Numbered from the stretch's first letter, positions 8,196 through 17,447 are shown. The stretch is DNA of 64,000 bases from Methanobacteriota archaeon (GCA_005878635.1 VBLS01000110.1:1-64000); one strand, 5' to 3'. The notes: generated by a model not told the origin, from the sequence alone. Numbers and translations are program-made.

Positions 8196-9169
8196 ATCCG
8201 GCGGAGACCCTCCAACCGGACGAGACCCACGCCATATTGAGCGGAGCTCTGCGCGAATTGGAGGGAGTTGGCGCCCGGCTCGAGGGTTGGACCGCGGACA
8301 ATACCTTCACGCCGTTCGGGAAACGGCGTGTGGTCCGCTATGAGCTGGAGGCCCGGTTGGCTGGAGGTCCCGATGTGCGTCGATACCGTTGGGTCGGGAA
8401 ATTCTACGATCGGGATGACGATGCCCGTCGAGTCGCCACCGTCCTTCGCGAGCTGGGGTCGAACGGTCAGGTCGAATCCTGTCTCGCGGTTCCGAGCGTC
8501 CTCGCGTACCACGCGCCACGCCGTCTCTTGTTGTTGACGTACGAGTCCGGCGAGTCGATGACGACGGCGATGGCGCAGGACACGCAGAAGATCTTTGCCG
8601 CGATCGGTCGCACGCTGGCGACCTTGCACGCCCTTCCCATCGCCCCAACTCGGACGATCTTTCCGAACGCCGTCCTCGAAGATGTCCGGCCAAGAGTCCG
8701 GGATCTTTGCGAACGGTTCCCCAGCGAAGCCGGTTCCCTGGAGAGCGCGATCGATGCCCTGGAGCGCGATGCCCCGCCATTTCCCTCGGCACCGTCCTTC
8801 GTCCACGGCGACTTCGGCCCTGCGAACCTCCTCTGGCGGGCGGGCCACGTCGTCGTGTTGGATTTCGACAAATGCGCGCTGGGTGACCCGGCGTGCGACC
8901 TGGGCAACCTATTCGCACAGCTGTTCCGAACTACGATCAAAAGGCCGGAAATCCTGCGGGACTTCCCCTCCGCGCGCGCGACAGTCCTCCAGTCCTACAT
9001 CCGATGGTCTCCGATCGATTCGGATCTGGACTCTCGGATCGCATGGTATGAGCGGGTTACTCTGTTGCGGAAGATTCATGGGTTGCTGTTCAGCAAGAGC
9101 CGAGACCCACATCCGGAGGCGGTTCGACAACGTCAGGCCGAAGCCGTCCAGTTGTTGAGGATGGAATAG
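8186..9169 (+). CDS. Aminoglycoside-phosphotransferase-fold kinase 1
   Basis: A 327-residue (325 from the ATG at 8192) small-molecule kinase of the APH/choline-kinase fold. The N-lobe beta strands contain VVRYELEARL and WVGKFYDRDDDARR, where the Lys is the likely ATP-binding residue. The catalytic loop is VHGDFGPANLL (near residue 209) and the metal-binding Asp lies in VLDFDKCALGDP. APH-fold enzymes phosphorylate hydroxyls on aminoglycosides, sugars, choline or homoserine; here the adjacent glycosyltransferases suggest a sugar or glycoside substrate. The ATG at 8192 overlaps the upstream stop as ATGA. The next gene starts two bases after the stop. Confidence 0.85.
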   Translation: MGMNPAETLQPDETHAILSGALRELEGVGARLEGWTADNTFTPFGKRRVVRYELEARLAGGPDVRRYRWVGKFYDRDDDARRVATVLRELGSNGQVESCLAVPSVLAYHAPRRLLLLTYESGESMTTAMAQDTQKIFAAIGRTLATLHALPIAPTRTIFPNAVLEDVRPRVRDLCERFPSEAGSLESAIDALERDAPPFPSAPSFVHGDFGPANLLWRAGHVVVLDFDKCALGDPACDLGNLFAQLFRTTIKRPEILRDFPSARATVLQSYIRWSPIDSDLDSRIAWYERVTLLRKIHGLLFSKSRDPHPEAVRQRQAEAVQLLRME

Positions 9170-9171
9170 CC

Positions 9172-10653
9172 ATGCGTGATCAACCGGAACAGCGGAATCG
9201 CCCGCCTGCGACGGGCCGTCCCCCGGATTCGGAGGGTGCGTCCCATCCGGGGAGTGACGAACGGTTCGACGCCGGGAGGCCGGATGGGTTCCCTTTCGAT
9301 CCCGACTTTCCGCAGCTCCCGATCGCGGCGAACCCCGACCTGATGCTCGAGGTCTTCCGAGCCGAGCTGAAGCCGGTCGCGCACCAGAAGTACGAAATCG
9401 AAGCGTGCAAGCCATTCCGCTTCCGGTGCCGGCAGTCGAAGTCTCGTCATGTGTTACAATACACCCTCCGCGTCGCGGATCCCTTGACGGGTCGCCGATG
9501 GGATCAGCCGGTGACCGGCGTACTGTATGCCGACGAAAGCAAGGCGGAGCGGCGGTGGCAGGAGATGCATGCCAAGGATCCACGCGGCGGGATTCCTTCC
9601 GAGTGGCTCACGTTCGAACCGGTCAGCATCGTTCCTGGCCTCCGAATGCTCGTCCAGATCTTTCCCTACGATCGGAGACTTCGGACCCTCGGGCCGGTGA
9701 TGGGAGCGGCTGGGCGCGACGTTGATCCCCTACTCCTGACCCGCCTCGGTCCCGGCGAATGGGAAGTGGAGGATCGGACAATCGAAACCGCGAGGTACCG
9801 AACCGAGCGCGGGGCCGTTCTCCGCTACACCATACGAGCGCGTGAAATCCAGTCGGCTCGGCGCGAGACCCTGACCTGCTACTTGAAAGTCTATCGAAAC
9901 GAGCGCGGCGCGGACACTTGGCGATTCCTGCAATTGATGTCCGCCAAGGTCGAAGGGAGCCCACAACCCTACGACGTGATTCGGCCGATTGCCTATCTAA
10001 TGGAGCACCGCACGCTCGTGGCCGAAGAGGCACCTGGCACTTCGCTGACCCAACTGCTGCTTCGAGCGGGAGATCCGGCCGAAGCGGTACGTCCCGTCGC
10101 CCGGGCTCTAGCGGCTTTCCACCAAGACGATGTCCCGGCCACGCGGCAAGAATCGCTCGCCGACGCGTTGAAAACCATTCGAAAGGCGTCAACTCTCGTT
10201 GAGTGGATATGTCCCGGAGCACGGGATGCGATCCAAGCGATCACGGCTGAAGTGAGGGCTGGCTTGCGAGAGGCGCCGCCAACGCCGATTCACGGAGACC
10301 TCAAGCCGGATCATCTCTTCGTGTCCGGCCCGCAGGTGGTCTTCATCGATCTCGACTCGGTCGCGTTCGGCGACCCCGTTCGAGACGTGGCATCCTTTTT
10401 CGCTCACCTGGCGAGCAGGGCCGGGATGCGTTCGATGCCGGCGGGTCGGGCTCGTGCAGCGGCGGCCGCCTTCGTCGAAGAATACTTCCGCCATGCGCCG
10501 AGTACGTGGCGCGAGCGTCTGCCCCTGCATACCGCAGGCGCGTTTCTTGAGGTGGCGGCTGGCATCTTCCGGGCTCAAGAGCCGGGCTGGCGGGAGACGG
10601 CCGCTTGGATCATCGAGGCGGCACAACGCGCGTGCCGGGGGGTCCCTGATTGA
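9172..10653 (+). CDS. Long APH-fold kinase with duplicated N-lobe
   Basis: A 493-residue second APH-fold kinase, far longer than the usual ~300. The catalytic loop is IHGDLKPDHLF (HGD at 374-376) and the metal site VFIDLDSVAFGDP. The extra length is explained by two successive N-lobe-like segments: residues 86-135 (HVLQYTLRV ... VTGVLYADESKAERRW) and residues 209-256 (AVLRYTIRA ... CYLKVYRNERGADTW). Only the second retains the ATP-binding Lys (K239); the first has Gly/Val at that place, so it looks like a degenerate lobe. Residues 1-45 are low-complexity and hydrophilic. The stop overlaps the TTG start of the ABC exporter (TTGA). Confidence 0.8.
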   Translation: MRDQPEQRNRPPATGRPPDSEGASHPGSDERFDAGRPDGFPFDPDFPQLPIAANPDLMLEVFRAELKPVAHQKYEIEACKPFRFRCRQSKSRHVLQYTLRVADPLTGRRWDQPVTGVLYADESKAERRWQEMHAKDPRGGIPSEWLTFEPVSIVPGLRMLVQIFPYDRRLRTLGPVMGAAGRDVDPLLLTRLGPGEWEVEDRTIETARYRTERGAVLRYTIRAREIQSARRETLTCYLKVYRNERGADTWRFLQLMSAKVEGSPQPYDVIRPIAYLMEHRTLVAEEAPGTSLTQLLLRAGDPAEAVRPVARALAAFHQDDVPATRQESLADALKTIRKASTLVEWICPGARDAIQAITAEVRAGLREAPPTPIHGDLKPDHLFVSGPQVVFIDLDSVAFGDPVRDVASFFAHLASRAGMRSMPAGRARAAAAAFVEEYFRHAPSTWRERLPLHTAGAFLEVAAGIFRAQEPGWRETAAWIIEAAQRACRGVPD

Positions 10654-13046
10654 CCGGATCAGACGAGGGACCAGAGGACCAGGAAGGCCGGTCGCCGAGG
10701 AGGGGTAGTAATGGACATGAGGAGAATCGGCCCGCGGCCGAGCGAAGGTACTCGGAACTTCTCGACCAGATTCGAGTCACGGACGAGCGGTATGCGGAGC
10801 TCCTGGACGAGCTGAGGTCCCTCGGCGAGCGGCGGGCGTTACCTGAAGAAGGCGAGACTCGGTCGTCCAGCGTGTCCCCAATGTCGATTTCCGAATCAGG
10901 TCGCGCTCGTCTCCGGGACATCCCCATGACCCGTCGTCGCTGGATCGCCAGGCTGGTCGCGGTGATCCTCACCGGCCTCTCTACGGCTGCCTGGCTACTG
11001 GGTTATCTCGGGTCTGCCTACAACATCCAGGTAGCGTTGTTCGCCCTCCCCCGGGAATTCGGTCGCTCATTCCTCTCCGATTTCCAGCTCTTGCTCTTGC
11101 AGATCACCGCTCCCATTTTCGCTTGGGGAATCTGGGGCGTCATTACCGCTCGAGAATGGCGGCGATGGAGTCGGGCGCACAAGGTCGGCTCCCCGAGCCC
11201 CCCCGGGTCCGAAATTGCTCCCTCGCAGGTCCCTGGGACCAGCTCATCCCCGGTTCGGGGCGATTCAGAACCGGTTCGAAAGCAAACCCTCCGGCGGCTC
11301 TTGTCCTATTTGAGGCCCCACTGGCCGTATGCGGCCGGGGTTATGGCGGGACTCGTCATCGCCGCCCTGATGGACCTGACGCAAGTGTGGATCCTCGCGT
11401 TTCTCTTCATCGGGCAAGTTGTTCGGCTGGGGCACGTGGAGCTCCTTCCAAATGTCCTCCTCCTGCTCGGCACGACCTTTGCCGCCAAAGAGGTCGCCTC
11501 GTTTGTCAAGGACTATCTGTCGGAGATCCTGGCTCAGAAGACCGTGCATCGACTCCGATCCGATCTATACGAGAACATCGAGCGAATGCCCATGAGCTTC
11601 CTCGATATGTCGCGGTCCGGTGAACTCGTCTCCCGGGTCGTCAGCGACACGAACGAAGTGGAAAGGGTCCTGACCGACAACGTCGCGGATTTCCTCACGA
11701 ATGCGGTCATGGTCGCGGGCGCCCTCGGCCTACTGTTCTTCGTGAACGCGAGACTCGCTTTATTGGTCACGCCCCCCGCCCTCGTCATGGTCATCGTCGT
11801 GAACCGATTCAAAAAGTCCATCAAACAGACCTCGAGAAAAATCCGCGAAGCAGTCGCCGAACTCACCGCGAAGGCCTTCGAGGTCGTCTCCGGCCTCCGT
11901 ATCGTGAAGAGTTTCAGGATGGAGCACCACGAGGCGAACGCGTTTCGCGATCGGTCCTGGGCGATCGCTCGGGCCAAGGTCCGCCTGGCTCGGCTTTCCG
12001 GAGCCTATTCCTCGACCGTGGATTTCCTCACCTTGTGCTCCCTCGCGGTGTTCGTCTGGTTCTCGGCGCCGGCGGTGATCAGCGGCGACCTGACAGTCGC
12101 AGTAGCGGTCGCCTTCCTCGGGTACATGGACAAGGTGTTCAAGCCCCTCGTCGTCCTGAGCAAGGTCAATTTCACGGTCCAAAAGGCCGTGGCGGCGGCC
12201 GATCGCATCTTCGAATTCATGGATGCGAAGGTGGAAGTCCTGGACGCCCCCGACAGTCTCTTCCCGCAAACGATCGAGGGACGCATCCAGTTCGACCGGG
12301 TGACTTTCGGGTATCGGCCGAACCGATACGTGCTGGAAGACTTCTCGTTGACGATCGAGCCCGGGGAGACGGTTGCGGTCGTCGGATCGAGTGGTGTGGG
12401 CAAATCCACGATCGTCAACCTGCTCCTTCGGTTCTACGAGCCGATCGCGGGCGGGATTTCGATCGACGGATATCCCCTCGATCGGTTGAGCCTGAGTTGC
12501 CTACGGAACAAAATCGGCCTTGTCATGCAGGAGCCGGTCCTCTTCTCGGGATCGATTCGGGAGAACATCATGTACGGCGACGTTGAAGCCTCGGAGGAGA
12601 ACGTCGTACGAGCAGCACAGTCAGCGAACGCCCACGATTTCATCGTGGGCCTGCCGAAGGGATATGACACGCAGATTGGCGAGCGCGGGGTCACCCTGTC
12701 CGTCGGCCAGAGGCAACGGATCGCGATTGCTCGCGCCCTCCTGAAGAACCCGAGCATCCTCATCCTTGATGAGGCGACTTCGAACATCGACTCCGAATCG
12801 GAATCGCTCATCCAAGACGCGTTGCGCAAGCTTGCACAGCGCAGGACGATGATTATCATCGGGCACCGGCTTTCGTCGATCATGGACGCGGACCGAATCG
12901 TGGTGCTCGAAGACGGAGGCATCGCCGAGGTCGGGACCCACGAAGACCTCCTTGGGAGAGGAGGGGTCTACGCGCGGCTGTACGAAGCCCAGATCGATCG
13001 GGTAGCTCCGGAGGAGGCGCCCCACAACCAACTCGACGCCGTGTGA
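10650..13046 (+). CDS. ABC exporter (fused TMD-NBD) with N-terminal membrane extension
   Basis: A 798-residue type I half-exporter of the MsbA/lipid-or-drug type. Residues ~20-60 look coiled-coil (YSELLDQIRVTDERYAELL). Two extra membrane segments lie at about 97-120 and 135-160, then the six-helix transmembrane domain from ~212 to ~520. The ATPase has Walker A GSSGVGKST (~578), Q-loop VMQEPVLFSG, signature LSVGQRQR (~683; canonical is LSGGQ), Walker B ILILDEATSNID and switch His IIIGHRLSS. It probably works as a homodimer. As the last gene of the glycosyltransferase/kinase operon it most likely exports the product across the cytoplasmic membrane. Confidence 0.9.
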   Translation: MTGSDEGPEDQEGRSPRRGSNGHEENRPAAERRYSELLDQIRVTDERYAELLDELRSLGERRALPEEGETRSSSVSPMSISESGRARLRDIPMTRRRWIARLVAVILTGLSTAAWLLGYLGSAYNIQVALFALPREFGRSFLSDFQLLLLQITAPIFAWGIWGVITAREWRRWSRAHKVGSPSPPGSEIAPSQVPGTSSSPVRGDSEPVRKQTLRRLLSYLRPHWPYAAGVMAGLVIAALMDLTQVWILAFLFIGQVVRLGHVELLPNVLLLLGTTFAAKEVASFVKDYLSEILAQKTVHRLRSDLYENIERMPMSFLDMSRSGELVSRVVSDTNEVERVLTDNVADFLTNAVMVAGALGLLFFVNARLALLVTPPALVMVIVVNRFKKSIKQTSRKIREAVAELTAKAFEVVSGLRIVKSFRMEHHEANAFRDRSWAIARAKVRLARLSGAYSSTVDFLTLCSLAVFVWFSAPAVISGDLTVAVAVAFLGYMDKVFKPLVVLSKVNFTVQKAVAAADRIFEFMDAKVEVLDAPDSLFPQTIEGRIQFDRVTFGYRPNRYVLEDFSLTIEPGETVAVVGSSGVGKSTIVNLLLRFYEPIAGGISIDGYPLDRLSLSCLRNKIGLVMQEPVLFSGSIRENIMYGDVEASEENVVRAAQSANAHDFIVGLPKGYDTQIGERGVTLSVGQRQRIAIARALLKNPSILILDEATSNIDSESESLIQDALRKLAQRRTMIIIGHRLSSIMDADRIVVLEDGGIAEVGTHEDLLGRGGVYARLYEAQIDRVAPEEAPHNQLDAV

Positions 13047-13244
13047 CACCCACCAATCCGTTGTCATGCCACGCCGGAGGCTCACGCCTCGAAGACAGAC
13101 CGAATAGTCACATGGGCCAAATTCGACAAGCGTCAAAACACCTGTGTGGTACAACTGGCCCAATATGTGTTACACTCGGGGCCAGATTGGCCGCAGTTGG
13201 GGGCGAGGCTTTGATATGACCGATCTCCTACGACCCCGGAGCGC

Positions 13245-14897
13245 ATGAAGGGGATGGCCGCGACGAACCAGGGACGCCGCATGGGACCGTTCCATTTTCG
13301 CGGGAAGACGAAGGCTTTGATTCGGACGACCCGGAAGTTTCGAGGGGTCGGCATCCCCACCGACCACGTGTGGAAGGCCCCCGTGCAACATCGACATCCC
13401 GCGGAGCTTGGGCCGTGGACCGTCCGCGTGAAGTCCGATTCCGACAGGGAGTTGTTGGAGGAGCTGAGGAAGTCGTTGAATTGGATGAAGGCCCTCGAAC
13501 GCCCGAAAACGGATCGGATTCCGAGGCAGGTGTCGGCCGAAGAGGGCGCCAAGGAACCGCGACGGATCCCAAGCAAGCGGCGCGAGGCGGCCATCCTCCG
13601 TCGGAGGGCCGTCGCCGTCCTCGCCCTCGCACTCGTCATCGCCATGGCCGCGGGTTGGGCTTTGTTCCAGAAAGGAGCGGTCGTAAAGAGCCCTTTCGAT
13701 TTCTCCCAGCCGCGCTGGAAAGACGAGTCCGCTACGCACTTCACGTTTGCGGCCGCGGGAGACTTTGGAGGACCGGACAACAACGATTCCGTCGGCGTCC
13801 TAGGACGTGCTCGAACGGCTGGCATGTCGTTCTTCCTCGCCCTCGGCGATCTGGGGTACACGACGGATGCGTCGGGTTGGTGCACGCAAATGAAACGGGT
13901 CCTGCCGGAGATCGTCATCGTCGCCGGGGATGACGGGAGCAACGTGGGCGGCAACATGTCGGGGTACGTTGGGAGCTGTCCGTACCCGCTCTCCTCCCCG
14001 ATGGTCTTGGGCAACGGGACTCCCGGCTACGGGTACGAGTATTACTTCGACTACCCTCGGGACAGGCCCCTCGCGCGATTCATCCTGCTCTCGGCCGGGC
14101 TCAAGGGTGTCAATTACAACTACGGCAAGAACTCACCGCATACGGAGTGGGTCGAGGACGCCGTCGCGAATGCCCGAGATGCGGGCATCCCTTGGGTCAT
14201 CGCGGGGGTCCACAAGGAGTGTATCACCGTGGCCAACGATGGCCACTGTCCTATGGGCCAGTACCTCTTCGACGAACTTCTGGAAGCCCACGTGGACTTG
14301 ATATTGGTTGGTCACGACCATGTGTACGAGCGGAGCAAGCAGCTCAGGGTCTCGTCGAGCTGCGAGTCCGTCAACTCGACGAACCGGTTTGATCCTTCCT
14401 GCGTCGCAGCGAATGGAACCCGAGGCGCCTACGCGAAAGGCAAAGGCACTGTCGTCGTTGTGCAAGGCGTCGGAGGGCGAAGCTTCGACAACGTGTCGAT
14501 TGACGGAGGTGACCGGGAGCTGGGTTACTTCGACGCGGTCATGGGCGCCAATGCGAATACCCAAGGGCGGCTGTCCGGCTTCGGGTCCGTGTTCTACGAA
14601 GTGGAGGCTGATTCGATCGCAGCGAAAACCGATTTCTGTCCGCCCGAGTCGACTGCGACCGAAGGGCGTTGCACGTCGAATCCCGGCTCGGTGTTTGCGG
14701 ACCACTTTGCGATCTATGCTTCCGCCGGTTTACAGTCTTCGTCGGATGTGCGGGCGTCGTACCTCGAGCGTGGTGTCTCTCCGGTATCGGGCGCCTCGTC
14801 CGTCCTTCCAGAGCCGGAACAAAATGGATTCGAACAACGGGCCATCGTCCTGCCGAGAGGTCACATCCTGTATCTTCACGTCGCGAGGGGACCTTAG
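13245..14897 (+). CDS. Membrane-anchored calcineurin-type phosphatase (purple acid phosphatase-like)
   Basis: A 550-residue protein with a basic N-terminal ~115 residues, one hydrophobic anchor at about 120-141 (VAVLALALVIAMAAGWALF), and a large C-terminal metallophosphoesterase domain expected outside the cell. Metal-site motifs are AAGDFGGPDNN, ALGDLGYT, the AGDD block, AGVHKE and GHDHVYERS, in the order seen in purple acid phosphatase-like proteins. Many Asn-x-Ser/Thr sequons fit an exported protein. It lies 198 bases after the ABC exporter on the same strand, with a possible TATA-like TTTGATATG near 13211, so it may be cotranscribed or separately expressed. The 13047-13244 gap holds only a weak GAGGC/GCCTC hairpin. 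Confidence 0.8.
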   Translation: MKGMAATNQGRRMGPFHFRGKTKALIRTTRKFRGVGIPTDHVWKAPVQHRHPAELGPWTVRVKSDSDRELLEELRKSLNWMKALERPKTDRIPRQVSAEEGAKEPRRIPSKRREAAILRRRAVAVLALALVIAMAAGWALFQKGAVVKSPFDFSQPRWKDESATHFTFAAAGDFGGPDNNDSVGVLGRARTAGMSFFLALGDLGYTTDASGWCTQMKRVLPEIVIVAGDDGSNVGGNMSGYVGSCPYPLSSPMVLGNGTPGYGYEYYFDYPRDRPLARFILLSAGLKGVNYNYGKNSPHTEWVEDAVANARDAGIPWVIAGVHKECITVANDGHCPMGQYLFDELLEAHVDLILVGHDHVYERSKQLRVSSSCESVNSTNRFDPSCVAANGTRGAYAKGKGTVVVVQGVGGRSFDNVSIDGGDRELGYFDAVMGANANTQGRLSGFGSVFYEVEADSIAAKTDFCPPESTATEGRCTSNPGSVFADHFAIYASAGLQSSSDVRASYLERGVSPVSGASSVLPEPEQNGFEQRAIVLPRGHILYLHVARGP

Positions 14898-15011
14898 CCG
14901 GGTTCGATACATGGGGCATCGGCTCTAGAGGAGCGGGGTAGCAGCATCCTAGTGGCCCAGGCTGTCGCGGGTGGAAAGGGTTTTCGTCTTCCGTGCCGAT
15001 ATCCCGAAACA

Positions 15012-15296
15012 ATGGATCTCCGCACCCTCGTCGACCGGGACATTGCCCTGACAGAACGCGCCCTCGGGAAAGCCAAGATTGCGGTGCCGGAACGGTCTCA
15101 CCTCCGGAAGTGCGCGGACGACTTCGTGACGATGGCCCGGGCGTATTGCGCGGACGCGAAGCACTTCCGGGACGCGGGGGAGCTGGACAAGGCCCTCGCG
15201 AACATCAACTACGCCCACGGTTGGCTCGATGCCGGGGCGCGACTCGGCCTCTTCGACGTTGGCGGCGACGACCAGCTCTTCACACTGAGCGAGTGA
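15012..15296 (+). CDS. DUF357 family protein
   Basis: A 94-residue archaeal protein of the DUF357 family. The start at ATG 15012 (MDLRTLVDRDIALTERAL) fits the family; the frame is open 60 bases further upstream. The conserved helical core is visible: ARAYCADAKHFRDAGELDKAL, then INYAHGWLDAGARLGLFDV at the end. No enzymatic residues are apparent and no function is established. It lies 3' to 3' with pantoate kinase, whose stop is directly adjacent. Confidence 0.75.
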   Translation: MDLRTLVDRDIALTERALGKAKIAVPERSHLRKCADDFVTMARAYCADAKHFRDAGELDKALANINYAHGWLDAGARLGLFDVGGDDQLFTLSE

Positions 15297-16169
15297 TCAA
15301 AGGACCCGCGCACCTACGTTGTCGACCTCGCATCGCTGCAGGGTGCCGAACTTGCGGTAGAGGGTCGCGAGCTGCTCCGTGTTCCCGGTGGCGAAGACCG
15401 AGTTGCCGAGCATGGCCATCGTGGCCCGCCCGAACATCCGGGAAGCGTGAAGGACCTCGAGGACCGTCCGGTTCGCAAGGCCTGTTTCCTGAGCAAATCG
15501 AATGCCCAGATCGAATAGTCTCTCGAGGGTCGGCCCTTGTGCGAATTCATCGACGAAGCTCCCACCCACGCGATTGATGGCGGCGATTTTCCCCGGATCT
15601 CGCAGGACTCCCCGCGTCGGCATTTCTGGACCGAGCACCGCAAGGAGAAGATCAGCCTTCATCGGAAAGGTCCGGACTTCTCCGTGGCCCGGCGCTCCCG
15701 GTTTCCAGCGAAGATCCATTCCTCCAATCGAAGCCGGGACGACGTCCCCGAGACCCGTGCCACACTCGACCTCGGTCTCGTGCGCGAGGGCGACGAGTTC
15801 CTGGCGGGACACTCCCGAGCCGAGGGCGTCGTTCATCGCGAGCGCCGTGCTGAGGGCCGCCGCCGCGCTGACTCCGAACCCCTGGGACACGGGCAGCGGC
15901 GTCTCGCTCAAGATCTTGATTTCCATGGGGCGAGGGCCGACCATTTTTTCGACGACGCGCCGGGTGACCTCGGCCGGCCGACGTCGCTCGTTCACGAGGA
16001 TGTCAATCGCCGGCCGCGAGGCGTCTCGTGCCTTCGCAACTGTCTGGACGCCAAGGCTCAATGAGAGGCCGGCGCCACGAGAACCCTTCGCTCGTGGGTT
16101 CGGATTCTCAACGACCTCGAAGAAGGCCGTGACATGTCCGGGGCAAAAGGCCTCACCCTCGGACACCAT
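15297..16169 (-). CDS. Pantoate kinase (GHMP superfamily)
   Basis: A 290-residue archaeal pantoate kinase (PoK), the first enzyme of the archaeal route from pantoate to 4'-phosphopantothenate for coenzyme A. The GHMP kinase fold is shown by ETPLPVSQGFGVSAAAALS (Gly/Ser-rich phosphate loop, about residues 88-106), ECGTGLGDVVP, and a C-terminal segment MFGRATMAMLGNSVFA. The N-terminus, AFCPGHVTAFFEV, is typical of PoK (GHITGFF-like). The ATG at 16169 lies within the end of coaBC (17-base overlap), so the two CoA genes form one operon. The companion phosphopantothenate synthetase is not in this window. Confidence 0.87.
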   Translation of the reverse strand: MVSEGEAFCPGHVTAFFEVVENPNPRAKGSRGAGLSLSLGVQTVAKARDASRPAIDILVNERRRPAEVTRRVVEKMVGPRPMEIKILSETPLPVSQGFGVSAAAALSTALAMNDALGSGVSRQELVALAHETEVECGTGLGDVVPASIGGMDLRWKPGAPGHGEVRTFPMKADLLLAVLGPEMPTRGVLRDPGKIAAINRVGGSFVDEFAQGPTLERLFDLGIRFAQETGLANRTVLEVLHASRMFGRATMAMLGNSVFATGNTEQLATLYRKFGTLQRCEVDNVGARVL

Positions 16170-17358
16170 GCAGGATTGCCCGCCAAATCCGCTCCGCCGC
16201 GAGCGCTTTCGATCCTTCGAACGACTCGGAGTGACCTTTTCGGTCGAAGATCGTGATCGACGTCGTGTCTCCCTTGACCTGCGACACGTCGTTCGCCACG
16301 ACGAAATCCAGCTCCGCTTCCTTCGCGAGGACCATCGCCTTCGTCTTCAACTCCGCCTCGCTGATCCCGGCCTCCGCTTTGAACCCGACGAGAGCCTTTC
16401 GCGTCCCTTTCCGGAATTGCGCCAGGAGTTTCGGGGTCGGTTCCAACTCGAGGGTCAGCCCGCCTTTCCGACTCGGGATTTTTCCTTTCTGTTTTTTCGT
16501 CGGCGTGAAATCCGAAACGGCAGCGGGCACGAGACAGATTTCCGCGTCGGCCTTGTCTGCCATAGTCGCGAGGCTCTCGGTCGTATCGAACGACTTGGAG
16601 GGCAACCACGTCGGAACCGTCGTCTCATGGCGGCCGAGCCATAGCTCCACGTCGGCGCCATGCTCGAAGGCGGCCTTCGCGAGTTCGATTCCGGTCCCCC
16701 CGGTCGATCGGTTCGTCACCACACGGACGTCGTCGATCGGCTCGACGGTCGCTCCGGCGACGACGAGGACACGCATGTCTTGAAGGTCCCTCGGCCCGAG
16801 ACGTCGGAGGACCCTCGCGACGATCGTCTCCACGTCCGCCATCTTCGCCTTGTCCTCCTCCCGCTTCGCCTCGACCAATTCCACGCCCAGTTCTCGCAGC
16901 CGACGGATGTTCGCCGCGGCCGCGGGATTGTCCATCATAGACTCGTGGGCCGCGGGAGCGAGGAGAATCGGGATGCCAGAACCGAGGGCGTTGGCCGCAT
17001 AGGTCGTCACGGTCGTGTCGTCGATCCCTTGGGCGATTTTCCCCATCGTATTCGCCGTGCACGGCGCGATTAGGAGGAGGTTCGCCTTCCCGTCCCGCCC
17101 GCACATCGTCAGGTACTCCATCGAACCGGTGATGGCCGTGACCACGGGATTGCCGGTCGCGAACTGCAGGGCGTTGGGATGAACGATTTCGGTTGCGGAT
17201 CGAGTGAGGACGGCGTGGACCTCGGCACCGTGGCGAATCAACTCGTGCGCGAGCTTCACCGTCTCGACGGCCGCAATGCTGCCCGTGATTGCCAGGACGA
17301 TCGTTTTGCCCTGGAGCTTCATGCTCTTCCGTCCACGGAGACGGTCGGCGGGATGCAT
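16153..17358 (-). CDS. coaBC: Bifunctional CoaBC (Dfp): PPC synthetase/decarboxylase
   Basis: A 401-residue bifunctional enzyme: the N-terminal flavoprotein decarboxylates 4'-phosphopantothenoylcysteine (CoaC), and the C-terminal half ligates cysteine to 4'-phosphopantothenate (CoaB). CoaC motifs: ITGSIAAVE, LIAPCTANTMGKIA and PAAHESMMDNPA (PXMNXXMW-like). CoaB motifs: VAGATVEPIDDVRVVTNRSTG and FKAE followed by VANDVS. The upstream start (17358) is preferred over the internal ATG at 17322: the first residues MHPADRLRGRKS resemble the MHP..L.G.KS N-terminus I recall from methanogen homologues, and a TATA box lies 29 bases before it. Confidence 0.93.
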   Translation of the reverse strand: MHPADRLRGRKSMKLQGKTIVLAITGSIAAVETVKLAHELIRHGAEVHAVLTRSATEIVHPNALQFATGNPVVTAITGSMEYLTMCGRDGKANLLLIAPCTANTMGKIAQGIDDTTVTTYAANALGSGIPILLAPAAHESMMDNPAAAANIRRLRELGVELVEAKREEDKAKMADVETIVARVLRRLGPRDLQDMRVLVVAGATVEPIDDVRVVTNRSTGGTGIELAKAAFEHGADVELWLGRHETTVPTWLPSKSFDTTESLATMADKADAEICLVPAAVSDFTPTKKQKGKIPSRKGGLTLELEPTPKLLAQFRKGTRKALVGFKAEAGISEAELKTKAMVLAKEAELDFVVANDVSQVKGDTTSITIFDRKGHSESFEGSKALAAERIWRAILHGVRG

Positions 17359-17380
17359 TCTCTCAACGATTTCTCATGCG

Positions 17381-17391
17381 CGATATATAGC
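17381..17391 (-). promoter_or_regulatory. TATA box of coaBC-pantoate kinase operon
   Basis: GCTATATATCG on the minus strand is centred about 29 bases before the ATG at 17358, predicting a leaderless mRNA and supporting the longer CoaBC start. Confidence 0.6.
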
Positions 17392-17441
17392 TATGGGCTT
17401 CGTTCGAACGAAGGGGGCGAACGGTTGGTCTCCGGGGAACC

Positions 17442-17447
17442 TTTAAT
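17442..17447 (+). promoter_or_regulatory. TATA box of folC
   Basis: TTTAAT lies about 33 bases before the folC ATG, in the divergent gap to coaBC. Confidence 0.5.
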
